NCBI RefSeq assembly: GCF_000018545.1
Contig: NC_012587.1
Location: forward strand, 310,001-374,000
Direction of reading: 5' to 3'
DNA: 64,000 bases
Source: Sinorhizobium fredii NGR234
GTDB lineage: Bacteria > Pseudomonadota > Alphaproteobacteria > Rhizobiales > Rhizobiaceae
Shown here: positions 53,980 through 62,724 of the stretch, piece after piece
Numbering within the stretch: the first letter of the stretch is position 1
Layout of the letters: each line of letters begins with the position of its first letter
Made by a program: the position numbers and the translations under genes
The notes under the pieces: model-generated
What the model saw: the letters and a program-made list of their open reading frames with translations, nothing else
The model's database searches: none
Told to the model about the DNA's origin: nothing

Positions 53980-56505
53980 ATGCTCATTGACAGGATTCTT
54001 GCCCGCTTCAAGATCCAGACGAAGGTTCTGTTCTTCATCCTGCCGTTCGTCGTCAGCATCACGGCGGTCGGCATTACCGGCCTCTATGCCTCGGGCCTGC
54101 TGCAGGGCCGCATGGAGATCTCCAACAGCGTGCTGCAGACGCTGAGCGGCTTCAAGGATGTCTATGCGGGGATGAATCAGTTCCTGCACGAGACCACCGA
54201 GGAGAGCCGCAACGCGGTTCTGGACACGATCGCCGCGCAGGAACAGGTCCTGGCTGACACGGCCGCGCAGGTCGCAGGCGCAAGCGGCGAAACGGAACTG
54301 GACGCCGCGATCGTGGCCACCAACGACATCGAGGCGCGTATCGACGGACTCTGGACGCTGCACGAAGGGGAACAGAAGCTGCGCGCGGCGACGAAGGCCA
54401 ATCTCGAGAAGTTGGCCGCGGAGCAGGTGAAGATCAGTGATGAGACGAACCGGCTGCAATACGCCGTCCGCAAGGACGAGAACGCGGCGAAGACGATGCT
54501 GCGCAATGCCGAAAAGCTCATGCGTGCCAGCCGTTTCTACACGGAATTCGCCACGGAAGTCAGCAAGGCCATCACTGTCGAGGAAAAGGTGAAGGTCGCG
54601 CAGGAGCTCTTCCCGCGGATCAGCCGCACGCAGCGCGACATCTTCACCCTCCTGCCCAAGGGCGAAAAGTCCCTGGCCGAGACGGTCAATTCGGCCGCGG
54701 GGGGGATCGGCGCGCTGATCAAGGCGCCGGCAGCCCCGGAAACCCTTGGCGGCCTTGCGAAATTCGTCGATCGATTCCGCAATGCCAGCTTCCGACTGGA
54801 GGCTGCCTCGGTCGGAAAGATGCGCGAGGCGACGCAGATCTTCGCCGAGCTCGACAGCAAGATTGCCGCGACGGAGTCCGTTCTGACCGCCACGCGCCGG
54901 CTGTCCGTCTCGATCACCGAGATTCAGATCGCCACCGCAGCCTTCCTCGGCAACACGACAGAGGAGAATCGCCAGAAGCTTCTCGACAAGTTCCTGGCCG
55001 TCCAGGCCAACCTCACGACCCTGCGTGGTATAGCGAAGGACCTGAGCTTCTTCGACGCAACGGCGGACGTGGTCGTGCCGATCATCGACGCGATGAAGAA
55101 GGATGGCGTTTCTCTGGTCGAGATCACCGACAAGCGGACGGCGGAATTCAATGCCGCCGGCGCGTCGATCAACGAGATCTGGAACGACCTCACCGGATTT
55201 GCCGAGCAGCAGAAGGTCGCCGCCGGCACGGAGCGCGAGGAAGCCAACCAGATCTCCGTCGCCGCCACGGTGGCCGGCGTGGTGATCGCGCTGCTCGCCG
55301 GCATCGCGCTGACGCTGACGCTGAAACGGCCGATCGGACAGATCACCGCGGCCATGCGTCGCCTCGCCGACGGCATGCTCGACACGGCGATCGATGGCGA
55401 TGCGCGGCGCGACGAGATCGGCGACATGGCGCGCGCCTTGGGCGTCTTCAAGGAGAATGCCCTTTCGAAGGTGCGCATCGAGGCCGAGAGTGCCGAAGAG
55501 CGCGCCCGTTCCGAAGCCGAGCGCAACCGCAACGACGCGGACAAGCGCGAGCTCGACCGGCAGATCGATGTCGCCGTCAGCGAACTGGCGGCCGGGCTCG
55601 GGAGGCTTGCCCAGGGCGATCTCTCCCAGCAGATCGAGGTGCCTTTCCACGGGCGCCTGGAGCAGTTGCGGCAGGACTTCAACGGCTCGCTCATCCGCCT
55701 GCAGGACACGCTGGCGCAGATCCGCGGCAATGCCCAGGCGATTCAGCAGGGCGGGGCCAACATGCATCAATCCGCCGATGCGCTGTCGCGGCGAACTGAG
55801 GCGCAGGCCGCTTCGCTCGAACAGACTGCAGCCGCCGTCGACCAGATCACCGCGACGGTGCGCTCCTCGGCGGAGCGCGCCCACGAGGCGAACCAGTCGG
55901 TTTCCGAAACCAAGCGAAGCGCCGACAGCTCGGCGACCGTGGTCGCCAATGCCATCGCCGCCATGGGCCGCATCGAGGATGCCTCGCGCCAGATCGAACA
56001 GATCATCGAGGTCATCGACGACATCGCCTTCCAGACCAACCTGCTGGCCTTGAACGCCGGCATCGAGGCGGCCCGCGCCGGCGAGGCGGGCAAGGGCTTT
56101 GCGGTCGTCGCCCAGGAGGTTCGCGAACTGGCGCAGCGCTCGGCCGAGGCGGCGCGGGAAATCAAGGGGCTCATCAACAAGTCGACCGACGAGGTCAGCT
56201 CCGGTTCGCTGCTCGTCAAGGAAACCGGCGCCGTGCTCGCCTCGATCAGCGCGCAGATCGTCACCGTCAGCCAGCATGTCGACATGATCGCCACCGCAAG
56301 CCGCGACCAGGCGACTGCGCTGCATGAGGTCAACGGCTCCGTCAACCAGATGGACCAGATGACCCAGCAGAACGCCTCGATGGTCGAGGAAGCGACGGCC
56401 ACCAGCCGCGCCCTGGCAACCCAGGCCGATACGCTGATGATGCTGGTCGAGCAGTTCCGCCTGGAACCGGAGAACGGTGCCGGTCAGGTTTACCGCGCCG
56501 CGTAA
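53980..56505 (+). CDS. Methyl-accepting chemotaxis protein
   Basis: An 841-residue transmembrane chemoreceptor. The ATG at 53980 gives [19 protein letters not shown]; 47 upstream codons are not family-like. TM1 is about residues 14-36. A periplasmic helical domain of about 390 residues follows, then TM2 at about 427-449, a HAMP region, and the signalling domain with the hairpin tip ([23 protein letters not shown]...[13 protein letters not shown]) at about 677-727. There is no CheR-binding pentapeptide at the end (VYRAA). The unusually long helical sensor suggests a HBM-like ligand domain. The ligand is unknown. Confidence 0.9.
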   Translation: MLIDRILARFKIQTKVLFFILPFVVSITAVGITGLYASGLLQGRMEISNSVLQTLSGFKDVYAGMNQFLHETTEESRNAVLDTIAAQEQVLADTAAQVAGASGETELDAAIVATNDIEARIDGLWTLHEGEQKLRAATKANLEKLAAEQVKISDETNRLQYAVRKDENAAKTMLRNAEKLMRASRFYTEFATEVSKAITVEEKVKVAQELFPRISRTQRDIFTLLPKGEKSLAETVNSAAGGIGALIKAPAAPETLGGLAKFVDRFRNASFRLEAASVGKMREATQIFAELDSKIAATESVLTATRRLSVSITEIQIATAAFLGNTTEENRQKLLDKFLAVQANLTTLRGIAKDLSFFDATADVVVPIIDAMKKDGVSLVEITDKRTAEFNAAGASINEIWNDLTGFAEQQKVAAGTEREEANQISVAATVAGVVIALLAGIALTLTLKRPIGQITAAMRRLADGMLDTAIDGDARRDEIGDMARALGVFKENALSKVRIEAESAEERARSEAERNRNDADKRELDRQIDVAVSELAAGLGRLAQGDLSQQIEVPFHGRLEQLRQDFNGSLIRLQDTLAQIRGNAQAIQQGGANMHQSADALSRRTEAQAASLEQTAAAVDQITATVRSSAERAHEANQSVSETKRSADSSATVVANAIAAMGRIEDASRQIEQIIEVIDDIAFQTNLLALNAGIEAARAGEAGKGFAVVAQEVRELAQRSAEAAREIKGLINKSTDEVSSGSLLVKETGAVLASISAQIVTVSQHVDMIATASRDQATALHEVNGSVNQMDQMTQQNASMVEEATATSRALATQADTLMMLVEQFRLEPENGAGQVYRAA

Positions 56506-56541
56506 CGGATTCTCCCTCCGCCATAGGATACTGTAGCTGCA

Positions 56542-56566
56542 CGCCGCGCATCCTCGATGCGCGGCG
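56542..56566 (+). terminator. Hairpin after the chemoreceptor gene
   Basis: CGCCGCGCAT (56542-56551), loop CCTCG, ATGCGCGGCG (56557-56566), then TTGCCGTTTG. A perfect 10-bp stem with a poor T tract, probably a terminator. Confidence 0.65.
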
Positions 56567-56595
56567 TTGCCGTTTGATCCGAGCGGGGGCGGAAT

Positions 56596-56787
56596 TTAAG
56601 GCGCCATGTACGGTACGCCATCGCAATCGTCGCATCTCTCGACCGGTCGAGACTTGCGGAAGAGCGCGGCAAGCAGCTGTTCCGCGACGGTTTCCGTTCG
56701 GTCTCTCGATCGGGGCTCGAATTGTTCGTCCCGACGGCGGTTTCTCGAGGCCATGTCGAACAGCACGGCCATTGCCATCATATCCAT
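56596..56787 (-). CDS. Small conserved-looking protein (63 residues)
   Basis: A 63-residue frame starting MDMMAMAVLFDMASRNRRRDEQ. The ATG at 56787 has a strong AAGGAG 7 nt upstream, which decides the start over the longer frame. It has a hydrophobic first turn and then many charged residues; the C-terminus holds a CDDCDG pair of cysteines that could bind a metal. It is divergent from the LysR gene with 90 bp between. I do not recognise the family. Confidence 0.6.
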   Translation of the reverse strand: MDMMAMAVLFDMASRNRRRDEQFEPRSRDRTETVAEQLLAALFRKSRPVERCDDCDGVPYMAP

Positions 56788-56876
56788 GGTGATGCTCCTT
56801 CTCTCTTGGGCATCCCCTCTTTTATGCATCTGAAACCGTTTTACATACAGTCGATTTCCTCATACATTTTTCAGCC
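56788..56876. promoter_or_regulatory. Divergent promoter region, small protein / LysR gene
   Basis: These 89 bp contain two near repeats, ACATACAG and CATACAT, 13 bp apart within an AT-rich stretch, where a LysR-type protein would bind to control both genes. A clean T-N11-A box was not found. Function is inferred. Confidence 0.35.
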
Positions 56877-57752
56877 ATGAAAAACATGGATTGGGACGTC
56901 TATCGCTGTTTCATGACCGTGGCGCGCGGCGGCGGGCTGACCGGGGCGGCGCAGGCGACGGGGTTGAGCCCCGCCACGATCGGCCGGCGGATGCTGGAGC
57001 TGGAGGAGCGCACCGGGCGCGTCCTCTTCGTCCGCAGCCAGACCGGCTATGCGCTGACGGCCGAGGGCCGTTTCCTGTTCGAGCAGTTGCAGGAGATGGA
57101 GGCGGCGGCCCGCAAGGTCGAAAGCTGGCAGAAGGAAGGCGAGGGCGCGACGATCATCCGCATTGCGGCGGGCACCTGGGGCGCGTGGCTGATCGCGGAA
57201 AACTTCCCGGCGATCTGCACCGAACGCGACTTGTTCGGCATTTCGCTGTCGATCGGCGAGGCGCGGGCAAACCTCGCCTATCGGGAGAGCGACATCGGCA
57301 TTCGCGCCTTCGAACCGGAGGAGACCTATCTCGCCTCCCGGCCGGTCGGCGAGGTCGCCTATGCCGCCTATCGCCAGAAGAATACACCCGGCGGATCGGA
57401 TCGCTGGGTCGCCGTCGCCGAAGAGGATGCCCTGTCGGCCTATCTGCGCTGGCCGCACGAAAACGCATCCGGGCGGATCGTGGCAACCGTCAGCCGTCCC
57501 CGGTCCTTGCTCGACCTGGCGCGTGCCGGGGCGGGCACGGCGGTGCTGCCCTGTTTCGTCGGCGATCTCGATCCTCAACTGGAAAGGGCCGGCGAGGAGA
57601 TCGGGGCGCTCCGGCATCGCCAATGGATCGTCATGAACAATGAGGACCGCCACCGGCGCGATATTCGCACCGTCGTCGACCGGATGACACGGTTGCTGCG
57701 CAGCCACGCTGACTTGTTTGCCGGCAAGCGGCCGCGGCGGAACGTTGCTTGA
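56877..57752 (+). CDS. LysR-family transcriptional regulator
   Basis: A 291-residue regulator. The winged helix-turn-helix is at residues about 5-64 (WDVYRCFMTVARGGGLTGAAQATGLSPATIGRRMLELEE). The C-terminal effector domain ends in PCFVGDLDPQLE. An ATG three codons later (MDWDVYRC) is an alternative start. It is divergent from the 63-residue small gene. The regulon is unknown. Confidence 0.85.
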   Translation: MKNMDWDVYRCFMTVARGGGLTGAAQATGLSPATIGRRMLELEERTGRVLFVRSQTGYALTAEGRFLFEQLQEMEAAARKVESWQKEGEGATIIRIAAGTWGAWLIAENFPAICTERDLFGISLSIGEARANLAYRESDIGIRAFEPEETYLASRPVGEVAYAAYRQKNTPGGSDRWVAVAEEDALSAYLRWPHENASGRIVATVSRPRSLLDLARAGAGTAVLPCFVGDLDPQLERAGEEIGALRHRQWIVMNNEDRHRRDIRTVVDRMTRLLRSHADLFAGKRPRRNVA

Positions 57753-57810
57753 CCGGAAATGTGCATCGGCCGGCTTTCGGCCGGCCGATGCGTACCCGCG
57801 ATCCAGTCGC

Positions 57811-57936
57811 TCAGCGCGGACGGGGTCCCCTCTCGCAGACCCGAACACGGAGGGCTTGCATCCCCCGGTGCCGGACCTCGCGCCAGAGCGCAGCGCAGAG
57901 CATAAGCGCGGCCGCCGTCGACGCGAGCGCCGCCAT
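57811..57936 (-). CDS. Very small membrane protein (41 residues), coupled
   Basis: A 41-residue frame MAALASTAAALMLCAALWRE... whose ATG overlaps the stop of the 79-residue gene (TGATG), which suggests translational coupling. One short hydrophobic helix (residues about 2-18) is followed by an arginine-rich tail. Unknown family. The overlap and the membrane helix support it; small size makes it uncertain. Confidence 0.45.
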   Translation of the reverse strand: MAALASTAAALMLCAALWREVRHRGMQALRVRVCERGPRPR

Positions 57937-58175
57937 CAGGACCGTCCCTGGGTGACGATGACCGGGATCAACAGGTCGCCCCAGTTGCCGCCGCCGCCGT
58001 GATGGCGTGCCGAGCGCACCAGTTCGACCGAGACGCCGGCCTCGACCGCCTTCATGACCGACTGGTTGAGACGATGCAGGTCGTTGGCAACCATGCGGAT
58101 CGCCGCCTGCTGGTCCGGGGTCATGGCCGACGATTGTTCCTCGGCCCGTTCCTTGACGCGTGTCTGTACTGTCAT
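57936..58175 (-). CDS. Small soluble protein (79 residues)
   Basis: A 79-residue frame beginning MTVQTRVKERAEEQSSAMTP with AAGGAG 7 nt upstream (spacer CACTCCC). The middle is a helix with AIRMVANDLHRLNQSVMKAVEAG, and the C-terminus has a HHGGGGNWGDLLIPVIV stretch. I do not recognise it. The Shine-Dalgarno context is almost the same as that of the 63-residue gene at 56787. Confidence 0.6.
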   Translation of the reverse strand: MTVQTRVKERAEEQSSAMTPDQQAAIRMVANDLHRLNQSVMKAVEAGVSVELVRSARHHGGGGNWGDLLIPVIVTQGRS

Positions 58176-58303
58176 GGGAGTGCTCCTTCAAAGGTTAGAG
58201 CCGGTCGCGGGGAAACCATTTTCCTGGATCGCTTGCGGTTCGAGATTTCGGTGCTTCCGGGGCGCGCAACGGGCAGGGATGTCGCGCGCCCCCGGCCTTG
58301 CAT

Positions 58304-58417
58304 TCATTCTGTGGCCGGGCCGAACTGATCGTGCGCGGTCGCTTCTCTCATTGCTGTCGTCGACGACTGGTCCCCGGTGGAGCCGGCGGGCACGGCGAGT
58401 TTGTAAAAATCAGTCAT
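58304..58417 (-). CDS. Very small protein (37 residues)
   Basis: A 37-residue frame MTDFYKLAVPAGSTGDQSST... with GAGGAGAG ending 4 nt before the ATG. It is polar, with no membrane helix. It is upstream of the 79-residue gene on the same strand, and 229 bp from the divergent XRE regulator. Real coding status needs expression evidence; the strong ribosome-binding site is the main argument. Confidence 0.4.
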   Translation of the reverse strand: MTDFYKLAVPAGSTGDQSSTTAMREATAHDQFGPATE

Positions 58418-58568
58418 AGATCTCTCCTCGTCGAAACGGTAAGCGCCTCGGCTTCCGCCTTGGCCAGCACTGGCTCGTAAATCCATATGACAGTTTTTAC
58501 ATTGCGCTGCATAAACAAGCCACATTTATTCCAGCTTCGCCGGGTTAAAAGGGGTTAGTTTGTCTTGT

Positions 58569-58610
58569 GTTTGACAGGGCGAGGCAGTAAAGATGTAAAT
58601 CTTGTCAAAC
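58569..58610. promoter_or_regulatory. Candidate promoter and operator of the XRE regulator gene
   Basis: GTTTGACA (58569-58576) and TGTCAAAC (58603-58610) form a perfect 8-bp inverted repeat. TTGACA (58571-58576), 17 bp, TGTAAA (58594-58599) make a good sigma-70 type promoter lying inside it, so a bound protein would cover both the -35 and the start region. This arrangement fits autorepression by the XRE protein. It also faces the divergent small gene. Confidence 0.6.
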
Positions 58611-58645
58611 GCGCTCCGGCGACAAATCTGTAAAGGGAGTGACAA

Positions 58646-60055
58646 GTGGCCGAGAACAAGATCTTCGCCGGACCGCGCGTCAGACGAATCCGCAACGGCC
58701 TTCAGCTGACGCAGACGGCCATGGCGGAGGCGCTCGGCATCTCGCCGTCCTACCTGAACCTCATCGAGCGCAACCAGCGACCATTGACGGTGCAGCTCCT
58801 TCTCAAGCTCGCCTCGGTCTACAAGGTCGATCTCGAAGAATTGCAGGGCGAGGCGGGCGGCAGTCTTGCTGAGTTGCGCGAGGTCTTTGCCGATCCGCTG
58901 CTCGCCGGCGAGCTGCCGGGGGATCAGGAGCTGATCGAGGTCACCGAAGCGGCTCCGAATGTTTCGGGCGGCGTCGTCAAGCTCTATCGTGCCTATCGCG
59001 AGCAGGCGTCGCGCCTGAAGGATCTGGCGGAGTTGCTTGCCGGGCAGGGGCATATGGCGAGCCTTGCCGACACGCGGCTGCCGATCGACGAGGTCCGCGA
59101 GACCTTCGAGGCGCGGCCGAACCATTTCGCCCGCATCGAAGAGGCCATGGAAGCGTTCCATGCGAGCCTGTCGCCTGGGGACGACCTGCCAGCAGCGTTG
59201 AAGGCCTGGCTGAAGAGGGAGCACGGCCTTGTCGTACGGACGCTGCCGGTTCACGTCATGCCGAATCTCCGCCGCCGTTTCGACCGCCACTCGATGCGCC
59301 TCTTCATTTCGGAGCGGCTGTCACCCTTCGACCAGACGCTCGAAATCGCCATGGAGGTCGCGTCGATTGCCTGTCACGAGCCGATCATGGCGGAGCTCGA
59401 CCAGTTCCCCTTCTCGGCCGCGGAGGCGCGCCGCATCGGCCGTTTCCAGCTGGCGCGTTATGCCGCCCATGCGCTGATGATGCCCTATGCGGCCTTCCAT
59501 GCCGCAGCCCAGCGGTCGAAATACGATATCGACCTCATGAGGGCACGCTTTCAGGTATCGTTCGAACAGGCAGCCAATCGACTGACGTCGTTGCAGCGGC
59601 CCGGCGCCGCCGGCATTCCGTTCTTCCTGATGGAAATCGACAATGCCGGCCATCGCCTGCGCCGCGCCGGGGCGCAGGGGTTCCCGCATGCCCGCTTCGG
59701 CGGCGCCTGCCCGAAGCTCAACATCCATGCGGCCTTTGCCGTGCCGGGGCAGATCCTTGTCGATCGGGTGGAAATGCCGGACGGCGGTGAGTTCCTGACC
59801 GTCGCCCGGACGGTCGAGGGACCCCAGGCGAGCTTCCAGGAGCGGGTCAGGCGCACCGCGCTGCTGATCGGTTGCGATGCCGGCTTCGCGCAGGAGACGG
59901 TCTATGGGGCGGCGCGCCTGCCCCCGATTGCCGTCGGACCGGTCTGCCGCCTCTGCGAGCGGCAGGGCTGTCTGGCGCGCGCCGAGCCGCCGGTCACCCG
60001 ACCGCTCGGCCTCGACGAGATGGCGACGGGCTTGAGCGTATTCGACTTTCAATAA
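58646..60055 (+). CDS. XRE-family regulator with ImmA/IrrE-like and ScfR-like domains
   Basis: A 469-residue protein of the short-chain-fatty-acyl regulator (ScfR/RamB/PrpR-like) type. The GTG at 58646 has AAGGGAG 7 nt upstream. An XRE helix-turn-helix is at residues about 8-64 (GPRVRRIRNGLQLTQTAMAEALGISPSYLNLIERNQR). The middle (about 150-300) is ImmA/IrrE-like, but no HExxH metalloprotease motif is seen (RFQLARYAAHALMMPY instead). The C-terminal domain has the CRLCERQGCLARAEPP cysteine cluster. It precedes potF. Confidence 0.8.
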   Translation: MAENKIFAGPRVRRIRNGLQLTQTAMAEALGISPSYLNLIERNQRPLTVQLLLKLASVYKVDLEELQGEAGGSLAELREVFADPLLAGELPGDQELIEVTEAAPNVSGGVVKLYRAYREQASRLKDLAELLAGQGHMASLADTRLPIDEVRETFEARPNHFARIEEAMEAFHASLSPGDDLPAALKAWLKREHGLVVRTLPVHVMPNLRRRFDRHSMRLFISERLSPFDQTLEIAMEVASIACHEPIMAELDQFPFSAAEARRIGRFQLARYAAHALMMPYAAFHAAAQRSKYDIDLMRARFQVSFEQAANRLTSLQRPGAAGIPFFLMEIDNAGHRLRRAGAQGFPHARFGGACPKLNIHAAFAVPGQILVDRVEMPDGGEFLTVARTVEGPQASFQERVRRTALLIGCDAGFAQETVYGAARLPPIAVGPVCRLCERQGCLARAEPPVTRPLGLDEMATGLSVFDFQ

Positions 60056-60352
60056 CCCCGTGCTCAAGCAGGTTTTTGATGCCGTGCAAACCGCCCGTGC
60101 CGGCTTGCTGCGACCGCGAGATGGAGACGGCGCGGCCGTTCGCCGCTGGGTGGCGGACCGGCGCATAAGCCCCGGATTTTGCTTGTGCTTGTGAAAATGC
60201 AATCGACCGGGGGATGGCAGATTTGCCCGGTGCGAAAGCGCTTGAGGTTACGGAGAAACATGCCTAACTTGCGGCATGCAACGAACAACAGACAGGGCGC
60301 GACCGCAGCGCAAACATGCGGCGTGTTTCGAGCCATAAACAAGGGGAGTTGT
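60056..60352 (+). promoter_or_regulatory. Upstream region of the putrescine-type importer operon
   Basis: A 297-bp gap between the XRE gene and potF. AAGGGGAG (60341-60348) is the ribosome-binding site of potF. I did not find a clear promoter or a repeat; regulator control from the neighbouring XRE gene is possible but not visible. Confidence 0.35.
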
Positions 60353-61447
60353 ATGTCCAAATTCATCGTCGCAACCTTGGCGGCCGCAATGCTGGCGGGA
60401 TCGGCCACGCTCGCTTCCGCACAGGAGCGGGTCGTCAACGTCTATAATTGGTCGGATTACATCGATGAAAGCATTCTCGAGGAGTTCACCAAGGAGACCG
60501 GCATCAAGGTCGTCTATGACGTCTTCGACTCAAACGAAATCCTCGAAACCAAACTGCTTGCCGGCGGCTCCGGCTACGATGTCGTGGTGCCGACCGCATA
60601 TTTCCTGCAGCGCCAGATCGCCGCAGGCGTATTCCAGAAGCTCGACAAATCGAAACTGCCGAACCTCTCCAACATGTGGGATCTTATCCTGGAGCGTACG
60701 GCCAAGTACGATCCGGGCAACGAATATGCCGTCGACTATATGTGGGGCACCACCGGCATCGGCTACAATGTCGACAAGATGAAGGAAATCCTCGGCACAG
60801 ACGCGAAGCCCAACTGGGATGTCATCTTCAATCCCGAGATCGCGGCGAAGTTCAAGGATTGCGGCATCCATCTGCTCGATTCGCCGACCGACATCATACC
60901 TTCAGCGCTGGCCTATCTTGGCCTCAACCCGGATAGTCACGATCCGGCGGACCTCGAAAAGGCAGCCGACGTGCTCTTGAAGGTCCGGCCCTATATCCGC
61001 AAGTTCCACTCTTCGGAATACATCAATGCCCTGGCAAACGGCGACATCTGCCTGGCCGTCGGATTTTCCGGCGATATCTTCCAGGCGCGCGACCGCGCCG
61101 CCGAGGCGAAGGCCGGCGTGACCGTCGACTATTCGATCCCCGCGCAAGGGGCGCAGATGTGGTTCGACATGCTGGCGATGCCGGCCGACGCGCCGCATGT
61201 CGCCGAGGCGCATGAATTCATCAACTTCATGATGAAGCCGGAGGTCATCGCCAAGGCGTCGAACTACGTGTTCTACGCCAATGGCAACAAGGCCTCGCAA
61301 CAATTCCTCGACAGGGAAGTGCTCGAAGATACGGCCATCTATCCGACGGACGACGTGATGCAGAAACTCTTCACTGTCACGCCGTTCGAACCCAAGGAGC
61401 AGAGGGTGCTGACAAGGCTGTGGACGAAGATCGTCACCGGTCAGTAA
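60353..61447 (+). CDS. potF: Putrescine/polyamine ABC transporter substrate-binding protein (PotF type)
   Basis: A 364-residue periplasmic binding protein. ATG 60353 is decided by AAGGGGAG at 60341-60348; a 58-codon extension upstream is rejected. The Sec signal peptide is about residues 1-24. The mature start VVNVYNWSDYIDESILEEFTKETG is typical of PotD/PotF, with GYDVVVPTAYFLQRQI and YMWGTTGIGYNV later. Whether putrescine or spermidine is bound cannot be read with certainty; the type is closest to putrescine-binding PotF. Confidence 0.9.
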   Translation: MSKFIVATLAAAMLAGSATLASAQERVVNVYNWSDYIDESILEEFTKETGIKVVYDVFDSNEILETKLLAGGSGYDVVVPTAYFLQRQIAAGVFQKLDKSKLPNLSNMWDLILERTAKYDPGNEYAVDYMWGTTGIGYNVDKMKEILGTDAKPNWDVIFNPEIAAKFKDCGIHLLDSPTDIIPSALAYLGLNPDSHDPADLEKAADVLLKVRPYIRKFHSSEYINALANGDICLAVGFSGDIFQARDRAAEAKAGVTVDYSIPAQGAQMWFDMLAMPADAPHVAEAHEFINFMMKPEVIAKASNYVFYANGNKASQQFLDREVLEDTAIYPTDDVMQKLFTVTPFEPKEQRVLTRLWTKIVTGQ

Positions 61448-61459
61448 GAGCGAAGAACG

Positions 61460-61488
61460 AATTGCCCGGACCTCTGCTCCGGGCAATT
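61460..61488 (+). terminator. Hairpin in the potF-potG spacer
   Basis: AATTGCCCGGA (61460-61470), loop CCTCTGC, TCCGGGCAATT (61478-61488), then TCTTGAG. A perfect 11-bp stem just after the binding-protein gene. It may protect potF mRNA or cause partial termination so that the binding protein exceeds the rest. Confidence 0.65.
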
Positions 61489-61574
61489 TCTTGAGAGCGG
61501 GTTGCAGAAACGGTTTCAATTCGCAGCGGATGGGCGCCGACGCCGCGTCCATCGAGTGTGGCATTCGGGGTTGA

Positions 61575-62720
61575 ATGATGAAGTCTCTCGGTAGTATCCG
61601 GCGTTCTTTCGCACCATGGGCGGACCCCGCCTCCAAGCCCTTCATTTCCGTCAAGAACGTCACAAAGAAGTTCGGCGACTTCATCGCCGTCGACGATCTT
61701 TCGCTGAACATCTACACGCGCGAGTTCTTCGCGCTGCTCGGCGCTTCCGGTTGCGGCAAGTCGACCCTGTTGCGCATGCTCGCCGGCTTCGAGCAGCCGA
61801 CCTCCGGCGAAATCATCCTCGATGGCCAGAACCTCGCCGGCATCCCGCCCTATCGGCGGCCCGTCAACATGATGTTCCAGTCCTACGCGCTGTTCCCGCA
61901 CATGACGGTCGAGAACAACATCGCTTTCGGACTGAAGCAGGACGGCATGCCGAAGCCCGAGATCGCCGAGCGGGTGGCGCAGATGCTGAAGCTCGTCAAG
62001 CTCGAGAAATTCGCCCAGCGCAAGCCGCATCAGCTGTCCGGCGGCCAGCGGCAGCGGGTGGCGCTCGCCCGATCGCTGGCCAAGCGGCCCAAGGTGCTGC
62101 TGCTCGACGAGCCGCTCGGCGCGCTCGACAAGAAGCTGCGCGAGGAAACCCAGTTCGAACTGATGGATCTGCAGCAGGACCTCGGCCTCACCTTCGTCAT
62201 CGTCACCCATGACCAGGAAGAGGCGATGACCATGGCCGACCGCATTGCCGTCATGAGTCACGGCAAGGTCGTCCAGGTGGCGACGCCGGCCGAAATCTAC
62301 GAGGCGCCGAATTCGCGTTTCGTTGCCGACTTCATCGGCGACGTGAACCTGTTCGATGGAACGGTGACCGCGGCGGAAGGGGCCTTAGTCCGGATCGAGA
62401 CGACCGGTGGCATTCCGCTCCGCATGGCGTCGGTGGAGAATCTCGCGAGCGGTGCAAAGGCTGCCGTCGCCATTCGTCCGGAGAAGATCAGGATCAGCCG
62501 CCAGCCACCTGCCCACGCACCGATCAATACGGCCGAGGGCGAGATCTGGGATATCGGCTATCTCGGCGACATGACCGTCTTCCATGTCCGCCTCAAGGAC
62601 GGCAAGGTCGTCAAGGCGTCGTCGCTCAATGCCGTGCGCGCCGTCGAGGATCCGCTTGGTTACGACCAGCAGATCTGGATCTCGTTCGGCGAAGATGCGG
62701 GCGTGGTGTTGAAGGATTGA
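61575..62720 (+). CDS. potG: Polyamine ABC transporter ATP-binding protein (PotG type)
   Basis: A 381-residue ATPase. The core begins PFISVKNVTKKFGDFIAVDD; Walker A GASGCGKST is at residues 56-64, the signature LSGGQ near 154-158, and Walker B near 173 (VLLLDEPLGALDKKLR). The C-terminal regulatory domain has the TOBE pattern (AVAIRPEKIRIS). Tandem ATGs at 61575/61578 give a choice of start. Confidence 0.93.
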   Translation: MMKSLGSIRRSFAPWADPASKPFISVKNVTKKFGDFIAVDDLSLNIYTREFFALLGASGCGKSTLLRMLAGFEQPTSGEIILDGQNLAGIPPYRRPVNMMFQSYALFPHMTVENNIAFGLKQDGMPKPEIAERVAQMLKLVKLEKFAQRKPHQLSGGQRQRVALARSLAKRPKVLLLDEPLGALDKKLREETQFELMDLQQDLGLTFVIVTHDQEEAMTMADRIAVMSHGKVVQVATPAEIYEAPNSRFVADFIGDVNLFDGTVTAAEGALVRIETTGGIPLRMASVENLASGAKAAVAIRPEKIRISRQPPAHAPINTAEGEIWDIGYLGDMTVFHVRLKDGKVVKASSLNAVRAVEDPLGYDQQIWISFGEDAGVVLKD

Positions 62721-62724
62721 AGCC

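Noticed and set aside
53911..56325. 804-codon antisense frame over the chemoreceptor gene
   Set aside because: Length comes from codon bias of the sense gene; the translation has no recognisable domain.
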